18,752 bases of DNA from Oehlia diaphana. Its lineage: Eukaryota; Glomeromycota; Glomeromycetes; Glomerales; Glomeraceae. This document shows positions 17,912 through 18,752 of this stretch, in pieces. The stretch covers positions 1-18,752 of the forward strand of contig QZLH01000013.1 of NCBI GenBank assembly GCA_003833135.1, in the 5' to 3' direction. A program made the position numbers and the translations under genes. How positions within the stretch are numbered: position 1 is the stretch's first letter; each line of letters opens with the position of its first letter. Below the pieces are notes generated by a model that searched no databases, was not told the origin of the DNA, and saw nothing but the letters and a program-made list of their open reading frames with translations.

Positions 17912-18752
17912 ATGACTCAAAGTAACGACGAAGGTAAAAGCATATAATATGAATATAAATATCTAATATAAATTCAAATTGCTTTAAATTTTTTTTCAAA
18001 CCAAATTTGCAACATAATGAAACTAGCTTTAAAAATTGAGAATGATAAAGGTAAGAAAATTATTTAACAGCTTGTAAATTATAAGCATATAATTTAAATT
18101 TTTTAAATTATTTCTAAAAATTATTTTACTATATTAGCTCGTAAGTAATAGGTTATCTTATAATCGGAATGATAATTAAATTATTTACTTCAATTATTTT
18201 ATATAACCAAATTATTTATTTATTATTATTATTATAGTTGGTAAGTTAATAGTAGCTATTTTTTTTATTGTATTTTACATGATATTTTAAATAACTAAAT
18301 TTTCTATTAATATAATTGCTTAATAATTACGGTACTAATATTATAGAAAGTAAATATCTAATTTTATATTAATTTGAAAGTATTCATATAATTTAAACTA
18401 ATAATAATATTTATTTAAAAATTAGGATGTAAGTTGCTGTATATACTTAATTTTTATATACAATTATAATATTTTATCTAATTGATTATAATTACTTTAC
18501 TCTACAATTAATATTATTTAATAATGCTACAGGGTGTAAGTTATTTATTTAATTTTATTATATTTATATAATATTTACATATAATTTAAACTAACTAAAT
18601 TCTTTATTAAAAAATTATTCAAATATTTTAGTTCGTAAGTAATTCTATTATATTTATTTAATATTTACATATAATTTAAACTAACTAAATTCTTTATTTA
18701 AAAAATTATTTATTCAATAATATAGGGAGTATGTTATTTATTTAATTCTATT
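17912..18752 (+). CDS. micro-exon gene with seven consecutive 3-nt exons (partial)
   Basis: Exon 1 is 17912-17933 (ATG ACT CAA AGT AAC GAC GAA G) with donor GTAAAA. Exon 2 is 18027-18050 (24 nt) with donor GTAAGA. Then come CTC 18138-18140, TTG 18238-18240, AAA 18347-18349, GAT 18426-18428, GGT 18533-18535, TTC 18632-18634 and GGA 18726-18728. Each is preceded by TAG or CAG and followed by GTAAGT, GTAAAT or GTATGT. Introns are 93, 87, 97, 106, 76, 104, 96 and 91 nt, the size of ordinary introns in this window. All junctions are phase 1, and the spliced message reads MTQSNDEALKIENDK then ALERWFR, open to the window edge. Branch-like TACTAAT or CTAAC motifs precede several acceptors. An alternative start at 18017 (MKLALKIENDK) joins the same frame. 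I recognise no family. Schistosome micro-exon genes are a known analogue, but their exons are usually longer. Splicing itself is inferred. Confidence 0.65.
18569..18698 (+). repeat. duplicated intron unit
   Basis: A 40-nt sequence containing ATATTTACATATAATTTAAA and CTAACTAAATTC is identical at 18569-18608 and 18659-18698, in two successive introns, 90 nt apart. The partial intron at the window edge repeats the start of these copies (ATTTAATTCTATT). Earlier introns share weaker versions (CATATAATTTAAACTA in the 18350 intron, AACTAAATT in the 18241 intron). Confidence 0.75.

Noticed and set aside
18051..18070. A 20-nt intron between exon 2 and the CTT triplet
   Set aside because: Too short to be spliced by the ordinary spliceosome. 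The CTT site is kept only as an alternative to exon 2.

Overview
The window reads as nuclear DNA of an arbuscular mycorrhizal fungus (Glomeromycotina, Rhizophagus-like). The reasons are the extreme A/T content, short introns (about 50-110 nt) with GTAAGT/GTATGT donors and TAG/CAG acceptors, a tyrosine-kinase-like gene with a Sel1-type repeat and 'LNCSNNQL'-style leucine-rich repeats, a MACPF-like protein of a kind I recall only from these fungi, and dense small transposons. The genus assignment rests on recognising families, not on a search.

Left part (1-3327): mostly A/T-rich intergenic DNA. It holds a 34-nt poly(A) tract, one possible exon, a purine-biased low-complexity tract, and a broken minus-strand gene whose coding traces run from about 2809 to 1650.

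Centre-left (3328-7113, minus strand): a five-exon gene that I reconstruct as 1034 residues. It encodes a kinase domain, one Sel1-like repeat, LRRs and a long coiled coil. The kinase domain lacks the glycines of the nucleotide loop and has HRN in place of HRD, so it is predicted to be a pseudokinase. Two TA-flanked MITEs sit inside its introns 1 and 4.

Middle (7114-12423): gene-poor. It contains coding remnants at 9.7-10.4 kb and a 593-bp pogo-like element that keeps a trace of a transposase C-terminus.

Right-centre (12424-15260, plus strand): a MACPF-like gene carrying a duplicated module, followed by a frameshift, one intron, a nonsense codon and an LRR module. That LRR module is paralogous to the one in the kinase-like gene, so the same C-terminal module sits behind two unrelated N-termini about 10 kb apart, in opposite orientation.

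Right (15.49-17.44 kb): nested mobile DNA. There is a possible hAT-like element, then a TIR element with a broken ORF, split by an 801-bp solo LTR that carries its own tandem repeats, TATA box and poly(A) signal.

Far right (17769-18752, plus strand): the most unusual part. A duplicated TATA-containing repeat is followed by an ATG exon, a 24-nt exon, and then seven consecutive 3-nt exons (CTC, TTG, AAA, GAT, GGT, TTC, GGA). Each is flanked by AG and GTAAGT-like sites and separated by introns of 76-106 nt. The array runs off the window edge. Neighbouring introns are visibly duplicated copies of one another, and no pattern of exon skipping among the visible exons makes a stop codon. This looks like a gene built by tandem duplication of intron-plus-one-codon units.
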